A stretch of DNA of 64,000 bases from CBDBKL01 sp965206675 (GTDB taxonomy: Bacteria; Bdellovibrionota; Bdellovibrionia; Bdellovibrionales; JAKFYE01). A model generated the notes under the pieces. That model saw only the letters and a program-made list of their open reading frames with translations, was not told the DNA's origin and ran no database searches. The stretch covers positions 124,001 through 188,000 of the forward strand of contig CBDBKL010000007.1 in assembly GCA_965206675.1 (NCBI GenBank). The letters run 5' to 3'. A program made the translations under genes and the position numbers. This document shows, piece by piece, positions 53,314-61,273 of this stretch; the first letter of the stretch is position 1, and each line of letters begins with the position of its first letter.

Positions 53314-54693
53314 ATGTTGAAAAAAATTGTCGCTTTTTTAATCATGCCTCTTTTTGTACAGGCTAATATGAAAGAAGAGGTTTCCCCTGTACCCAAAATG
53401 GACCTGACTCTTGTTAGAACTTCCGATTTGAGTTCGCAGGTCTGGTTTTCTGTAGATAAGTACCAATTAGATAATGGAATGACAGTGCTTCTGCATGAAA
53501 CCCATGGTGTTCCATTAATTAGTTTTAACATTTGGTATAGAGTTGGTTCCAGAGATGAAGAGGAAGGGTATACGGGTATAGCACATCTTTTTGAACATAT
53601 GATGTTTAAAGGTGCCAAAAAGTATTCAGGCAAAGATCTGCATCGAACTATTCAGAAAAATGGAGGATCTTATAACGCATTTACAACACATGACTACACA
53701 GGATATTACACACAATTTCCAAGTGATAAATTAGAGTTGGCGATAGATATTGAAGCTGATCGTATGCAATTTCTTAACCTTAATGAAAAAAATCTTTTGA
53801 GTGAAAAACAAGTGGTTAAGGAAGAGAGACGTTACCGTGTGGATAACAGTGTCAATGGTACGTTATTTGAAAAACTTTTTGCTACTGTATTTAAAACTCA
53901 TCCTTACAGATGGCCCGTTATTGGATGGATGCATGATATTGAGAATATAACAATTGAAAAGTGTCAGGATTTTTACAAAAACTATTATGCTCCTAATAAC
54001 GCAATTGTGGCTTTAGTGGGGGATTTTCAAACAGAAACAGCAAAAAAACTTATAGATAAACATTTTGCTAAAATAAAACCAAGTTCAATTAATAGACCTT
54101 CTTATTTAAAGGAATCTGTACAAAAAGAGGGTCGATATGACCGTATTGAAAGAGAAGTGCAAAACGATACTTTAGCTATAGCTTTTAAAGCTCCTAACGT
54201 GGGGGATGAAGATGGATATGCCTTAGATCTTTTGGCAAATATATTGGGTGAAGGAACTTCATCTCGATTGCAAAAGAAGCTGAAAATTAAGAATCAGTGG
54301 GCTGATTCACTTTCAGTTTTCAATTATACATTAAAAGATTCTGGGCTTTTCACAGTTTATGTTTCTTTGAAATCAGGCTCTAAGAAGCAAAATAAAGTTC
54401 GTGACATTGTATATAATGAAATTTGGAGAAGCCGAAATTATCTATATACTAAAAAAGAAGTTCAAAGGGCTAAAAATCAATTGCTATTAGAATATGTTAA
54501 TTCTTTAAAAACAATTTCTGGTAAAGCACGATTATTAGCTCTTAATGAGATTATGTTTGGAGACTATACAAGGCTTTTTACAGATCTAGGGCTTTATCAA
54601 AGATTAACTCCCGAAATGATACGATCTGCTGCTAAAAAGTACCTTCAACCACATCAAAGATCAACAATTTGGCTTACAGGAAAGGGTTCATAA
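53314..54693 (+). CDS. M16 family zinc metallopeptidase, active subunit
   Basis: Pitrilysin/insulinase-type peptidase of 459 residues, probably periplasmic (signal VAFLIMPLFVQA at the N-terminus). The inverted zinc motif HLFEH near residue 91 has its histidines, the catalytic glutamate and the distal glutamate in EKQVVKEERR near 167. LPDNGMTVLLHETHGVPL-like sequence and GYYTQFPSDKLELAIDIEADRM are typical. The next gene encodes a partner without the zinc motif and starts on the base after its stop, so they form a heterodimer as in M16B pairs. Confidence 0.92.
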   Translation: MLKKIVAFLIMPLFVQANMKEEVSPVPKMDLTLVRTSDLSSQVWFSVDKYQLDNGMTVLLHETHGVPLISFNIWYRVGSRDEEEGYTGIAHLFEHMMFKGAKKYSGKDLHRTIQKNGGSYNAFTTHDYTGYYTQFPSDKLELAIDIEADRMQFLNLNEKNLLSEKQVVKEERRYRVDNSVNGTLFEKLFATVFKTHPYRWPVIGWMHDIENITIEKCQDFYKNYYAPNNAIVALVGDFQTETAKKLIDKHFAKIKPSSINRPSYLKESVQKEGRYDRIEREVQNDTLAIAFKAPNVGDEDGYALDLLANILGEGTSSRLQKKLKIKNQWADSLSVFNYTLKDSGLFTVYVSLKSGSKKQNKVRDIVYNEIWRSRNYLYTKKEVQRAKNQLLLEYVNSLKTISGKARLLALNEIMFGDYTRLFTDLGLYQRLTPEMIRSAAKKYLQPHQRSTIWLTGKGS

Positions 54694-56082
54694 GTGAGAA
54701 AGAGTTTGTTTTTTTTGTGTTTATTTTTAATGAGTTGTTCAACAGGAAAACCTCAATTTTCTGATTTTAAACTTCGATCTTATACAGAAACAGAGCTTTC
54801 AAATGGTTTAAAGGTATTATTAGTTCCAGATAAATCTTTGCCGTCTATAACTTTTGCTATAATGTTTAAAGCAGGTCGAACAGCTGATCCTATAGGTAAA
54901 GAGGGTTTAACATCTTTAACAGCGCATTCTATTGGAGAGGGAACTCGAAATAAATCAGTAGTCCAGTATGCTAATGCTTTATCACAATTCGGATCGTCTT
55001 TAAATGTCTCTGTAACTCAAGATTATACATATTTATCGGTTAATTCACTTTCCACAAATCAAAATAAAGTTTTGGATTTATTTGTTGAAGCCTTACTTGA
55101 ACCTGCCTTTCGCACAAAAGATGTTATGAGAAGAAAGAAAAAAATGATTTCAGAAATTAAAAAAGAGGTTGATAACCCCTCTCTTTTTGCCTCTCAGATT
55201 TTTAAAAATTACATTTATGATAAACATCCCTATGGTGTTCCTGTAAACGGTACTCTTAAGTCTTTAAAAGATATTAAAAAGAAAGACGTCATTAAGCATT
55301 TTATTAAACATTTTATACCAAATAATGCTGTTTTGGCTGTGGTGGGTAGATACACATCTGATATTTCATCCCTTCTTGAGAGGAAACTGGGGAAATGGAA
55401 AAGGGGAGGGGATATTCCAAAAGTATCAATCAATCATTTAAAAAGTTTTAATGGAACTCATATACGTGTTGTTAATAAATCAGATCTTGTCCAAGCTCAA
55501 ATCCGTTTGGGACATATAGGAGTGCCAAGGAGAAATCCAGATTATTTAAAACTGAAATTAGCTAACACAATACTTGGAGATGGATTCTCAAGTCGTCTTG
55601 TTGATCATTTGAGAGAAAATTTAGGTTTTACATACTCCATTTCTTCACTTTTTAATTCCCTAAAGGAAACAGGGACTTTTCAGGTTTATACATTTACAAA
55701 AAATGAAACCATAGGACAAATGGTTCAGGAAACTCTTAAGGTATTAAAAATATTTCGAGAAAAAGGTGTAACGGCTAAGGAAGTTTCAGCGGCTCGGGCT
55801 CAATTGATAGGTGAATTTCCAGAAATAGTAGAAACGGCTGAAAATTTAGCTATTAATCTTATGGTTTTGAATTTTTACGGTGTAAGTTCTGAATATTTAT
55901 TAAATTATCAGCGTAATCTAGTAGAGATGTCGGTCAGTGATATAAACGATGTTATTCAAAAATATTTTAATCCTGAAAATTTAAAAATTCTTATTTATTC
56001 CAGTGATGCAAACAATAATGTACAGCTAAACAATATGGACGTTCAGATAGAAATAAAATCTTATAAGGATTACTTAAATTAG
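54694..56082 (+). CDS. M16-like lipoprotein, catalytically inactive partner
   Basis: 462 residues that match the M16 fold (ELSNGLKVLLVPDKSLPS; HPYGVPVNGTLKSLKDI; LGDGFSSRLVDHLRENLGFTY). The zinc-binding site is replaced: the stretch corresponding to HxxEH reads SIGEGTRNKS. It therefore should not bind zinc. The N-terminus MRKSLFFLCLFLMSC has a lipobox, so this subunit would anchor the complex to a membrane. The R/Y pair typical of the non-catalytic subunit is plausible in the C-terminal part (ENLGFTYSISS). GTG start. Confidence 0.88.
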   Translation: MRKSLFFLCLFLMSCSTGKPQFSDFKLRSYTETELSNGLKVLLVPDKSLPSITFAIMFKAGRTADPIGKEGLTSLTAHSIGEGTRNKSVVQYANALSQFGSSLNVSVTQDYTYLSVNSLSTNQNKVLDLFVEALLEPAFRTKDVMRRKKKMISEIKKEVDNPSLFASQIFKNYIYDKHPYGVPVNGTLKSLKDIKKKDVIKHFIKHFIPNNAVLAVVGRYTSDISSLLERKLGKWKRGGDIPKVSINHLKSFNGTHIRVVNKSDLVQAQIRLGHIGVPRRNPDYLKLKLANTILGDGFSSRLVDHLRENLGFTYSISSLFNSLKETGTFQVYTFTKNETIGQMVQETLKVLKIFREKGVTAKEVSAARAQLIGEFPEIVETAENLAINLMVLNFYGVSSEYLLNYQRNLVEMSVSDINDVIQKYFNPENLKILIYSSDANNNVQLNNMDVQIEIKSYKDYLN

Positions 56083-56185
56083 CTTCTTAGCACTTGAAAG
56101 TTTGAAGTTATTTAAAGTTTTTTTCTTCTCGGAGCGCAGGGCATATCGTGATGAAGGGTGCATTTATTCTTTTAAGATATTAGAA

Positions 56186-56309
56186 GGGAATTTTCTTAGG
56201 AGGGTTCAAAACGAGTTTTCTGAGGCGCAGGGCGTATCTCCCGAAGGGAGAGACGAGCTGCGAACCCTCAGAACTGTCTGAGTTTTTGAACTCTCCTAAG
56301 AAAATTCCC
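56186..56309. repeat. Nested inverted-repeat element
   Basis: Outer arms of about 26 bp: GGGAATTTTCTTAGGAGGGT at 56186 onward and its complement ending 56309, with one mismatch in the arm. Inside, CTGAGGCGCAG pairs loosely with CTGCGAACCCTCAG, and the centre TCTCCC-GAA-GGGAGA (56237-56251) is a perfect hairpin. The element could form a cruciform and would be a strong bidirectional terminator between the convergent M16 and 56436 genes. It has no reading frame. Confidence 0.75.
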
Positions 56310-56341
56310 ATTTAACGTAAAAATTAGGTTCATGACCAGAT

Positions 56342-56433
56342 ACAAACCGAAGTGACATAGGCGTAGTTTTTCCTACGTCGGAGTGAGCGTTTGAGTGATT
56401 GCAACGAAGTAGATGGCACCTTTTCAACAGTCC
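56342..56433 (-). repeat. Palindromic intergenic repeat, copy 6 (reversed, rearranged)
   Basis: Minus-strand copy whose left arm is intact: reading the minus strand, GGACTGTTGAAAAGGTGCC, then ATCTACTTCGTTGCAATCAC and CTCACTCCGACGTAGGAAA. The other end is shortened (GTAGTTTTTCC and CGCCTATGTCACTTCGGTTTG). It stops 2 bp before the stop codon of the gene at 56436. Confidence 0.78.
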
Positions 56434-56435
56434 AA

Positions 56436-57152
56436 CTATCTTTTCTTTTTGCGACGAAAGAACGCAAAATAAGCTCCAATAATTATAAGAATAATGGACA
56501 AAATAAGGAGTTTTTGGCCTATTCCAGATGAACCCGTTGGTTCTTCTGGAAATTCATCTTCTAGAGCATCTAGGCCTAGGCCACCAAATCCAGAGCCCAA
56601 AACGCCTCCTCCCGAACTATCACCAGAAGAGCCTTGCAGAAGATCTCCTGAGGCAATAATTCGAAGGCTTTTAATGGATTTTGCAAAATCGTTAACGTAG
56701 CTTGTGTAATACCTTTGATGTGCACTAAAGGTTACTAGAACAGCGATATTTTGCTTTATAGTGGCTAGATACCTTGTGAAGTATAGAGGGACTTCACTAT
56801 TCAGATGAAATCCATCGATCCAAATATGTCCATTAATTTTTGCTTCTTTAACATTTTTTACCGTTGAGGATAGGGGTTTGCCCTTAGGTCCTTGAATCAT
56901 TTTTACTTTATTGAGATGTGATTTATAATTAGCAATAGTGTCTTCAACACCAACTTCTTTAGCAGTAAAGATAATAACAGCTTGTTTTTTTCGTTCTTTT
57001 TTTACAATACTGCTTCTACAAATCCACTCTGTATGTTCGGCTTGACAGTGCCATCTAGGAGGTAATTCAAATTCAATATAGCTATTTCTGAATTTTTTTG
57101 CATGAGCAAAAGGGCCTAATAGGCATAGTCCAATAATAAATATTTTTTTCAT
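56436..57152 (-). CDS. Exported type-I membrane protein, paralog A
   Basis: 238 residues with a signal peptide (LCLLGPFAHA, cut near 18). A soluble domain (about 20-170) contains WHCQAEHTEWICRS with two cysteines. A glycine/serine-rich linker (SSGDSSGGGVLGSGFGG) and a C-terminal membrane helix with basic tail FFRRKKKR follow. The layout resembles C-terminal sorting signals, but the family was not recognised. The paralog at 57214 shares the domain plan. AATAAAAATATTT-type AT-rich sequence precedes it; both genes lie in one minus-strand unit. Confidence 0.72.
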   Translation of the reverse strand: MKKIFIIGLCLLGPFAHAKKFRNSYIEFELPPRWHCQAEHTEWICRSSIVKKERKKQAVIIFTAKEVGVEDTIANYKSHLNKVKMIQGPKGKPLSSTVKNVKEAKINGHIWIDGFHLNSEVPLYFTRYLATIKQNIAVLVTFSAHQRYYTSYVNDFAKSIKSLRIIASGDLLQGSSGDSSGGGVLGSGFGGLGLDALEDEFPEEPTGSSGIGQKLLILSIILIIIGAYFAFFRRKKKR

Positions 57153-57213
57153 TTTAACCTATCTCTTGTGTCAGCCCTTAGCATAAAAAGTTGAGGGATA
57201 TTGTTCAAATAAA

Positions 57214-57882
57214 TTATGATGTTTTTTGACGATTTTTAAACCATAAATAGCCCCCTAAAAGGACTAAAGTACAAAATATGAGAAAATCGGCAATTCCCCA
57301 TATGGAAAAACTATGATGTTTATGTTGTTGGGATAGGGTTGATGCAATAGTTATTGTTCCCGAATCATCTTCACCTAAATTATTCTTAATCTCAAGAGAT
57401 TGGGAGGCCTGTAAAAGCGTAGGAATGTATTGAGCATATAAACTTTGGTGTGCCGTTAGTGAAAGAGATACTAACTTATTATTTTTTTGAGTGATAAGAT
57501 ATCGGGTGTAGTGATCCATAGCTTCCCTGTTTAAGATTAAGCTATCTATCCATTCAATATCGTTGATTATAGATTTTTTTATAATTTTAACTTTAGAGGT
57601 ATGTTTTTTTCCTTTAAAAATTCTTGTTTTTGTCTTTTCTAAGTAGCTTCTATATTTTTCAAAAAAAGTTGCTAAATTCTCTTCTGGATTTCCGTCTTTT
57701 ATTTGGAGAGTCAGTTGAGGTTTAAGCTCTTTTACACTGTCATCGTGACAAATCCATTTTGTTCCCGCTTCTTGACAAGTCCAAGTATTTGGTACGTCCA
57801 TTTTTACAAATTGATTTTCAAGCGATATGGATGCGTGCAAATGGAAGATTATGGTAAAGGTACTTAGTATGAAAAAGCCCAT
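57214..57882 (-). CDS. Exported type-I membrane protein, paralog B
   Basis: 222 residues, upstream of and related to paralog A. Shared features are the early WTCQEAGTKWICHD two-cysteine motif, the IEWIDSLILNRE / HIWIDGFHLN segment, HYTRYLITQ and LSLTAHQSLYAQY. They end in one membrane helix (FLIFCTLVLLGGYLWF) and a basic tail (KNRQKTS). The linker is histidine/serine-rich rather than glycine-rich. The function is unknown; together the two may form a periplasmic complex anchored by their C-termini. Confidence 0.72.
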   Translation of the reverse strand: MGFFILSTFTIIFHLHASISLENQFVKMDVPNTWTCQEAGTKWICHDDSVKELKPQLTLQIKDGNPEENLATFFEKYRSYLEKTKTRIFKGKKHTSKVKIIKKSIINDIEWIDSLILNREAMDHYTRYLITQKNNKLVSLSLTAHQSLYAQYIPTLLQASQSLEIKNNLGEDDSGTITIASTLSQQHKHHSFSIWGIADFLIFCTLVLLGGYLWFKNRQKTS

Positions 57883-58133
57883 GGTTTTTTCCTTCTACTA
57901 AAAAAATCGGCTTAATAGACTTAAATTTTTAGTATTTTTTGGAAATAAATCTTTAAAATGAATAGGTTATGACTCTAAGGGGGGTGTAGAGGAGAGAGGG
58001 CTTTATTCTCTTAGTTTCTACTGTGTAGATTTTGTCTGCTTTTTCGAAGAAATTATCCCTTCCTCAATGTAGATTTTGTAGGATTTGTATTATCTTGTCG
58101 AATTATAAGGATTAGTTATGGTATGAGATTTCT

Positions 58134-59045
58134 ATGAATTTTCAGCAACTTAATACATTTTGTGCGATCTTAAATGAGGGGAGCATGACGGCCGCCGCTC
58201 AGAAGTTATTTTTAACACAACCAGCGGTCAGTCAGCAAATAAGGGCTTTAGAAGAGGATATAGGGGTTGATCTCTTTGTAAGGGGCAGTCGACATATGAA
58301 ACCGACTCTTCAGGGACAGATACTTTATGATTATGCTCAAAAAATTATTAAAATTGCAGATCAAGCACGAGTGACTATTCAAACTGTAGGAGTGGAGGTT
58401 CGAGGACGAATAAGAATTGGAACCATTAATTCTATTGGACTTCATTTAATTGGTTCTGTGTTCCATATATTTATGAAAAACAATTCTGATGTGCGAGTGC
58501 AACTTCATTATAAACAGGGATTTGAAATTATACGTCAACTTGAAGAGGGAAATTTAGATATTGCCGTTATACCTGATGCTGAAAAAGAATATGGAAAAAG
58601 TATTCAAAATCAAAATAAAGAGTTCATATCAAGAGATGAGATATGTCTTGTTGTTTCTGGAATGAACAATAAAGCTCCTTTAGAAATACAGCTTAAAGAT
58701 TTAACTCAAATGCCATTAATTTTCTTGATTGATCAATATAAGGGATTTGAAAATATTTTTTTAAAAGAATTAAAACGAAAAGGTATATCTTGTTCTCCTG
58801 TTTTTGAAAGTTCAAATGTGGGAACTTTAAAACGAGTGATTGAATCGGGTATGGGTTGGGGATTTCTTCCAAGACACTCTATTAAAAAACAACTGCGAGA
58901 GGGACGTTTAAAGCATGTTCGTATTGTTGATTTTGAATATTTTGTAGATCTTTGTACGTATTGGCCTCGACAAGGTGTGACATCAAAAGCAATAGATGTT
59001 TTCATCAAAACTTTAAAAAACAGTAGTAATTTAAAAATATCGTAA
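58134..59045 (+). CDS. LysR family transcriptional regulator
   Basis: 303 residues. N-terminal winged helix: NFQQLNTFCAILNEGSMTAA, AQKLFLTQPAVSQQIRALEE and LFVRGSRHMKPTLQG. A periplasmic-binding-like effector domain follows from about residue 92 (GRIRIGTINSIGLHL; GNLDIAVIPDAEKEYG; VGTLKRVIESGMGWGFLP). The effector and targets are unknown. Direct repeats TGTAGATTTTGT lie upstream at 58024 and 58068 and could be part of its own control region. The neighbouring downstream genes are on the other strand. Confidence 0.9.
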   Translation: MNFQQLNTFCAILNEGSMTAAAQKLFLTQPAVSQQIRALEEDIGVDLFVRGSRHMKPTLQGQILYDYAQKIIKIADQARVTIQTVGVEVRGRIRIGTINSIGLHLIGSVFHIFMKNNSDVRVQLHYKQGFEIIRQLEEGNLDIAVIPDAEKEYGKSIQNQNKEFISRDEICLVVSGMNNKAPLEIQLKDLTQMPLIFLIDQYKGFENIFLKELKRKGISCSPVFESSNVGTLKRVIESGMGWGFLPRHSIKKQLREGRLKHVRIVDFEYFVDLCTYWPRQGVTSKAIDVFIKTLKNSSNLKIS

Positions 59046-59124
59046 AGGCTTCTCTCTTTTAAACAGTAGCTACAGGGGAGAGCGAGTGGTTTAGAAGTAA
59101 AATATCTTTTTTTGCAATATATAA

Positions 59125-59265
59125 AAAAAGCCTTTTTGGTGGCCTTTAAAAAGTGTGAGCCGATCTCCCAAAAAGGCTTAACAGAGAGGTAAATTGTCCC
59201 CCCAATTTTAACAGTTACCTCTGAATGAGCAGAGTCCTGCTTCTTAGTTGGCGACAATAGCGTAT
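59125..59265 (-). ncRNA. Candidate small RNA with terminator
   Basis: On the minus strand three hairpins occur in order: AGCAG/CTGCT (about 59246-59231), GAGGTAA/TTACCTC with inner pairing (59221-59186) and a terminator-like stem AAGCCTTTTTGG/CCAAAAAGGCTT (59179-59128) followed by T7 (59129-59123). The second loop is G-rich (GGGGGGAC). No frame spans the region. It lies downstream of the ppsR remnant and could be its 3' RNA or an independent sRNA. I did not match it to a known class. Confidence 0.4.
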
Positions 59266-59329
59266 TTTTCTTCTCATTAACAATTTAATTATTTTTCATT
59301 TATATATAAGACATTTATATATGATTTTC

Positions 59330-59832
59330 TTACTCTAAGGGATTTTCGCTCTTTAGCCCTGTTCTTAAAGAGATAAGGCGTGTTATTTCTGCGGCAGCTT
59401 CTTCTAATGCCAATTCTGTGACATCAAATACTGGCCATTTTTTATTTTTAGAAAATAAAGAATGGGCATATTCTACTTCTCTTTGAATATAGGAAAGGTT
59501 GGCGTATTCTCCTATAGAGTCTCCTATTTTTTCTAATCGATTTTTACGAATTTTTAAAAGCTTTTGAGGATCTATTGTTAGAGCTACAATTTTTTTTGAT
59601 CTATAATGCTAAGTTCATGAGGAAGAGGCATCGAAAGAATAAGGGGTATATTTGCAATCTTCCAGCCTTTGTGGCTAAGAAAAATAGAAAGAGGCATTTT
59701 ACTTGTGCGACTAATTCCTACAAGGACAATATCAGCTTTTTCAAGATCTCTGACTTCTTTACCATCACGGGTCATGGTGCTTGCTGTTTCTCCAGTTCCA
59801 TCACTTATGATATAAACGTTACCAAGGGTCAT
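59330..59832 (-). pseudogene. ppsR: PEP synthase / PPDK regulatory protein (PpsR, DUF299), internally deleted and frameshifted
   Basis: Remnant of the bifunctional kinase/phosphorylase that controls phosphoenolpyruvate synthase or pyruvate phosphate dikinase. It starts correctly (VYIISDGTGETA), but then about 120 residues are missing. It resumes at the domain with P-loop-like ADIVLVGISRTSKMPLSIFL. At a run of eight A (59590-59597 on the plus strand) the frame ends; with nine A it would continue as VALTIDPQKLLKIRKNRLEK and reach a stop at 59330. About 167 codons remain of the usual 270-280. It should be non-functional. Confidence 0.8.
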
Positions 59833-59837
59833 ATTTT

Positions 59838-60245
59838 TTAAGTTAAATCAGCAACTATAGAGCAATTGATATCTTTTACTATCTCTAATTTTTGACATTC
59901 TTTTTTAAATATTTCTGTATGGATATTTTTAGGTAAAAAAACACGTGGAGAGAGAGTTTTTAAGGTTTCCCATATTTTAAAAACTGTAAGTGTCCATAGA
60001 GTTATATCGTTTTCAAAGTGAACACAAACTGTAGATTTATTATTTAAGAAATTTTCTGTGGAAATTAATAAAGGTGCATTTTTGAGTTTTATTTCTGTGG
60101 TTGAACGATTTTCTGCTCTTGTTATTTGGTAATTGAGGTACCAATCGATTTGACAGGACCACGATGAAACTTCTGGATTTGGTAAAAACCAAATGTCGTC
60201 ACCAAGTGCAAGGGCTTTGTTTTGGGTTAAATATTCAAATTTCAT
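59838..60245 (-). CDS. Hypothetical protein upstream of ppsR remnant
   Basis: 135 residues with no signal peptide or membrane helix. I do not recognise the family. It has two tryptophan-containing segments (DDIWFLPNPEVSSWSC; TLWTLTVFKIWETL) and ends KDINCSIVADLT. It sits 5 bp upstream of the ppsR remnant and 32 bp downstream of nusB on the same strand. Because its partner gene is decayed, it may be a remnant too, although its frame is intact. Confidence 0.55.
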   Translation of the reverse strand: MKFEYLTQNKALALGDDIWFLPNPEVSSWSCQIDWYLNYQITRAENRSTTEIKLKNAPLLISTENFLNNKSTVCVHFENDITLWTLTVFKIWETLKTLSPRVFLPKNIHTEIFKKECQKLEIVKDINCSIVADLT

Positions 60246-60277
60246 AATTTACAATAAATCCTGAAATTTATAAAAGG

Positions 60278-60685
60278 TCAACTAGAGAGATTTTTGATAA
60301 TACTGTCTAAGATGCCATTAATAAAAGCACTGGAGTTTTCTGTACCAAAGCGTTTTGCCAATTCTATAGCTTCATTGACAGCAACAGCGACAGGTACGTG
60401 AGAATGTACCATTTCAAATGTTGCAATACGAAGAATATTTCTATCGATAAAATTCATTCTTTCAAGGGACCAATTATTTGATTTTGATTCCAAAAGTTGA
60501 TCGATATTTTTTGAATTTTCATGAATACCTTTATAGAGATGAGTTACATAGTCCCATGTCCTATCGTTTAATTCATAAAGTTGACGATATCTCTTGAGCT
60601 GTTGCTCATTAGTTGTATCATTAGAAAACTCATCCTGATAAAGTAATTTTAAAGCCACTTCTCTAGCTTGAGTTTTGGGATTCAT
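60278..60685 (-). CDS. nusB: Transcription antitermination factor NusB
   Basis: All-helical RNA-binding factor of the rRNA antitermination complex. 135 residues with AREVALKLLYQDEFS near 5 and NWSLERMNFIDRNILRIATF near 70. The C-terminal VAVNEAIELAKRFGTENSSA and FINGILD are the family signature. Its ATG overlaps the nrdR stop by 4 bp, so the two are co-translated. Confidence 0.94.
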   Translation of the reverse strand: MNPKTQAREVALKLLYQDEFSNDTTNEQQLKRYRQLYELNDRTWDYVTHLYKGIHENSKNIDQLLESKSNNWSLERMNFIDRNILRIATFEMVHSHVPVAVAVNEAIELAKRFGTENSSAFINGILDSIIKNLSS

Positions 60686-61158
60686 TGGTGCTGCAGACTA
60701 TCAGGTTTGTTATTTTGAAGCAATTGAGAATCCAATGCTGTCCTAAAGTCATGGACATCTGAAAACGTTTTATAGACACTGGCAAATCTCACATAAGCGA
60801 CATCATCAATATCTTTAAGAGCTTTGATTATCATATGTCCTATTTTTTTCGTTGAAACCTCTTGGGCACTTTGAGTGAGCGTCCATTGGGCTATTTTTTC
60901 AACAATATCGTTCAAGGTTGATTGAGGAATAGGTCGTTTTTGACAAGCAGCTCTTAATCCTTTCATTATTTTTTCTTTCGAAAAGGGCTCTCGGCGTTCA
61001 TCTTTTTTTACAATTTGAGGGTAAACTGTTAATGAGTGCTCAATTGTTGAAAATCTTCCTTGGCATTTTATGCACTCTCTACGTCTACGAATCACTTCTT
61101 TGTTTTTTCGAGTTTCTAAAACACGGTGTTCTTCATGTATGCAATAAGGGCACTTCAT
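60682..61158 (-). CDS. nrdR: Transcriptional repressor NrdR
   Basis: Zinc-ribbon plus ATP-cone repressor of ribonucleotide reductase genes. 158 residues; the four zinc cysteines are in MKCPYC and ECIKCQGRF, with the usual IRRRRECIKC. The ATP-cone starts at VKKDERREPFSKEKIMKGL near 50 and includes AYVRFASVYKTF near 125. It is first in the nrdR-nusB unit. NrdR boxes (ACAC-nATATAGTG type) were not found in this window. Confidence 0.94.
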   Translation of the reverse strand: MKCPYCIHEEHRVLETRKNKEVIRRRRECIKCQGRFSTIEHSLTVYPQIVKKDERREPFSKEKIMKGLRAACQKRPIPQSTLNDIVEKIAQWTLTQSAQEVSTKKIGHMIIKALKDIDDVAYVRFASVYKTFSDVHDFRTALDSQLLQNNKPDSLQHQ

Positions 61159-61273
61159 AGAGATGGTCCTTTTAATGAGGAATTGAACGTTAGAGAAGAA
61201 ATGAAGTGATCGTCAAGGAAGAGATGTATGTTTCGCCTTGCAATATAATCAGAACGTATTGTACTGTACACTT

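Larger units (their letters stand above)
56083..56435. other. Gene-free 353-bp region of nested repeats
   Basis: No gene seen. It contains an inverted-repeat element at 56186-56309 and a palindromic repeat copy at 56342-56433. Before these, GCGCAGGGCATATCGTGATG at about 56137 resembles GCGCAGGGCGTATCTCCCGA inside the inverted repeat, so an older copy may lie here. Confidence 0.6.

Noticed and set aside
58024..58079. Direct repeats TGTAGATTTTGT upstream of the LysR gene as operator
   Set aside because: 44-bp spacing and lack of T-N11-A symmetry; kept only as a remark.
59131..59222. 6S RNA or SRP RNA at the structured region near 59.2 kb
   Set aside because: No long rod with a central bubble and no SRP tetraloop pattern; a GAGCCGAT match to 6S is too short to count.
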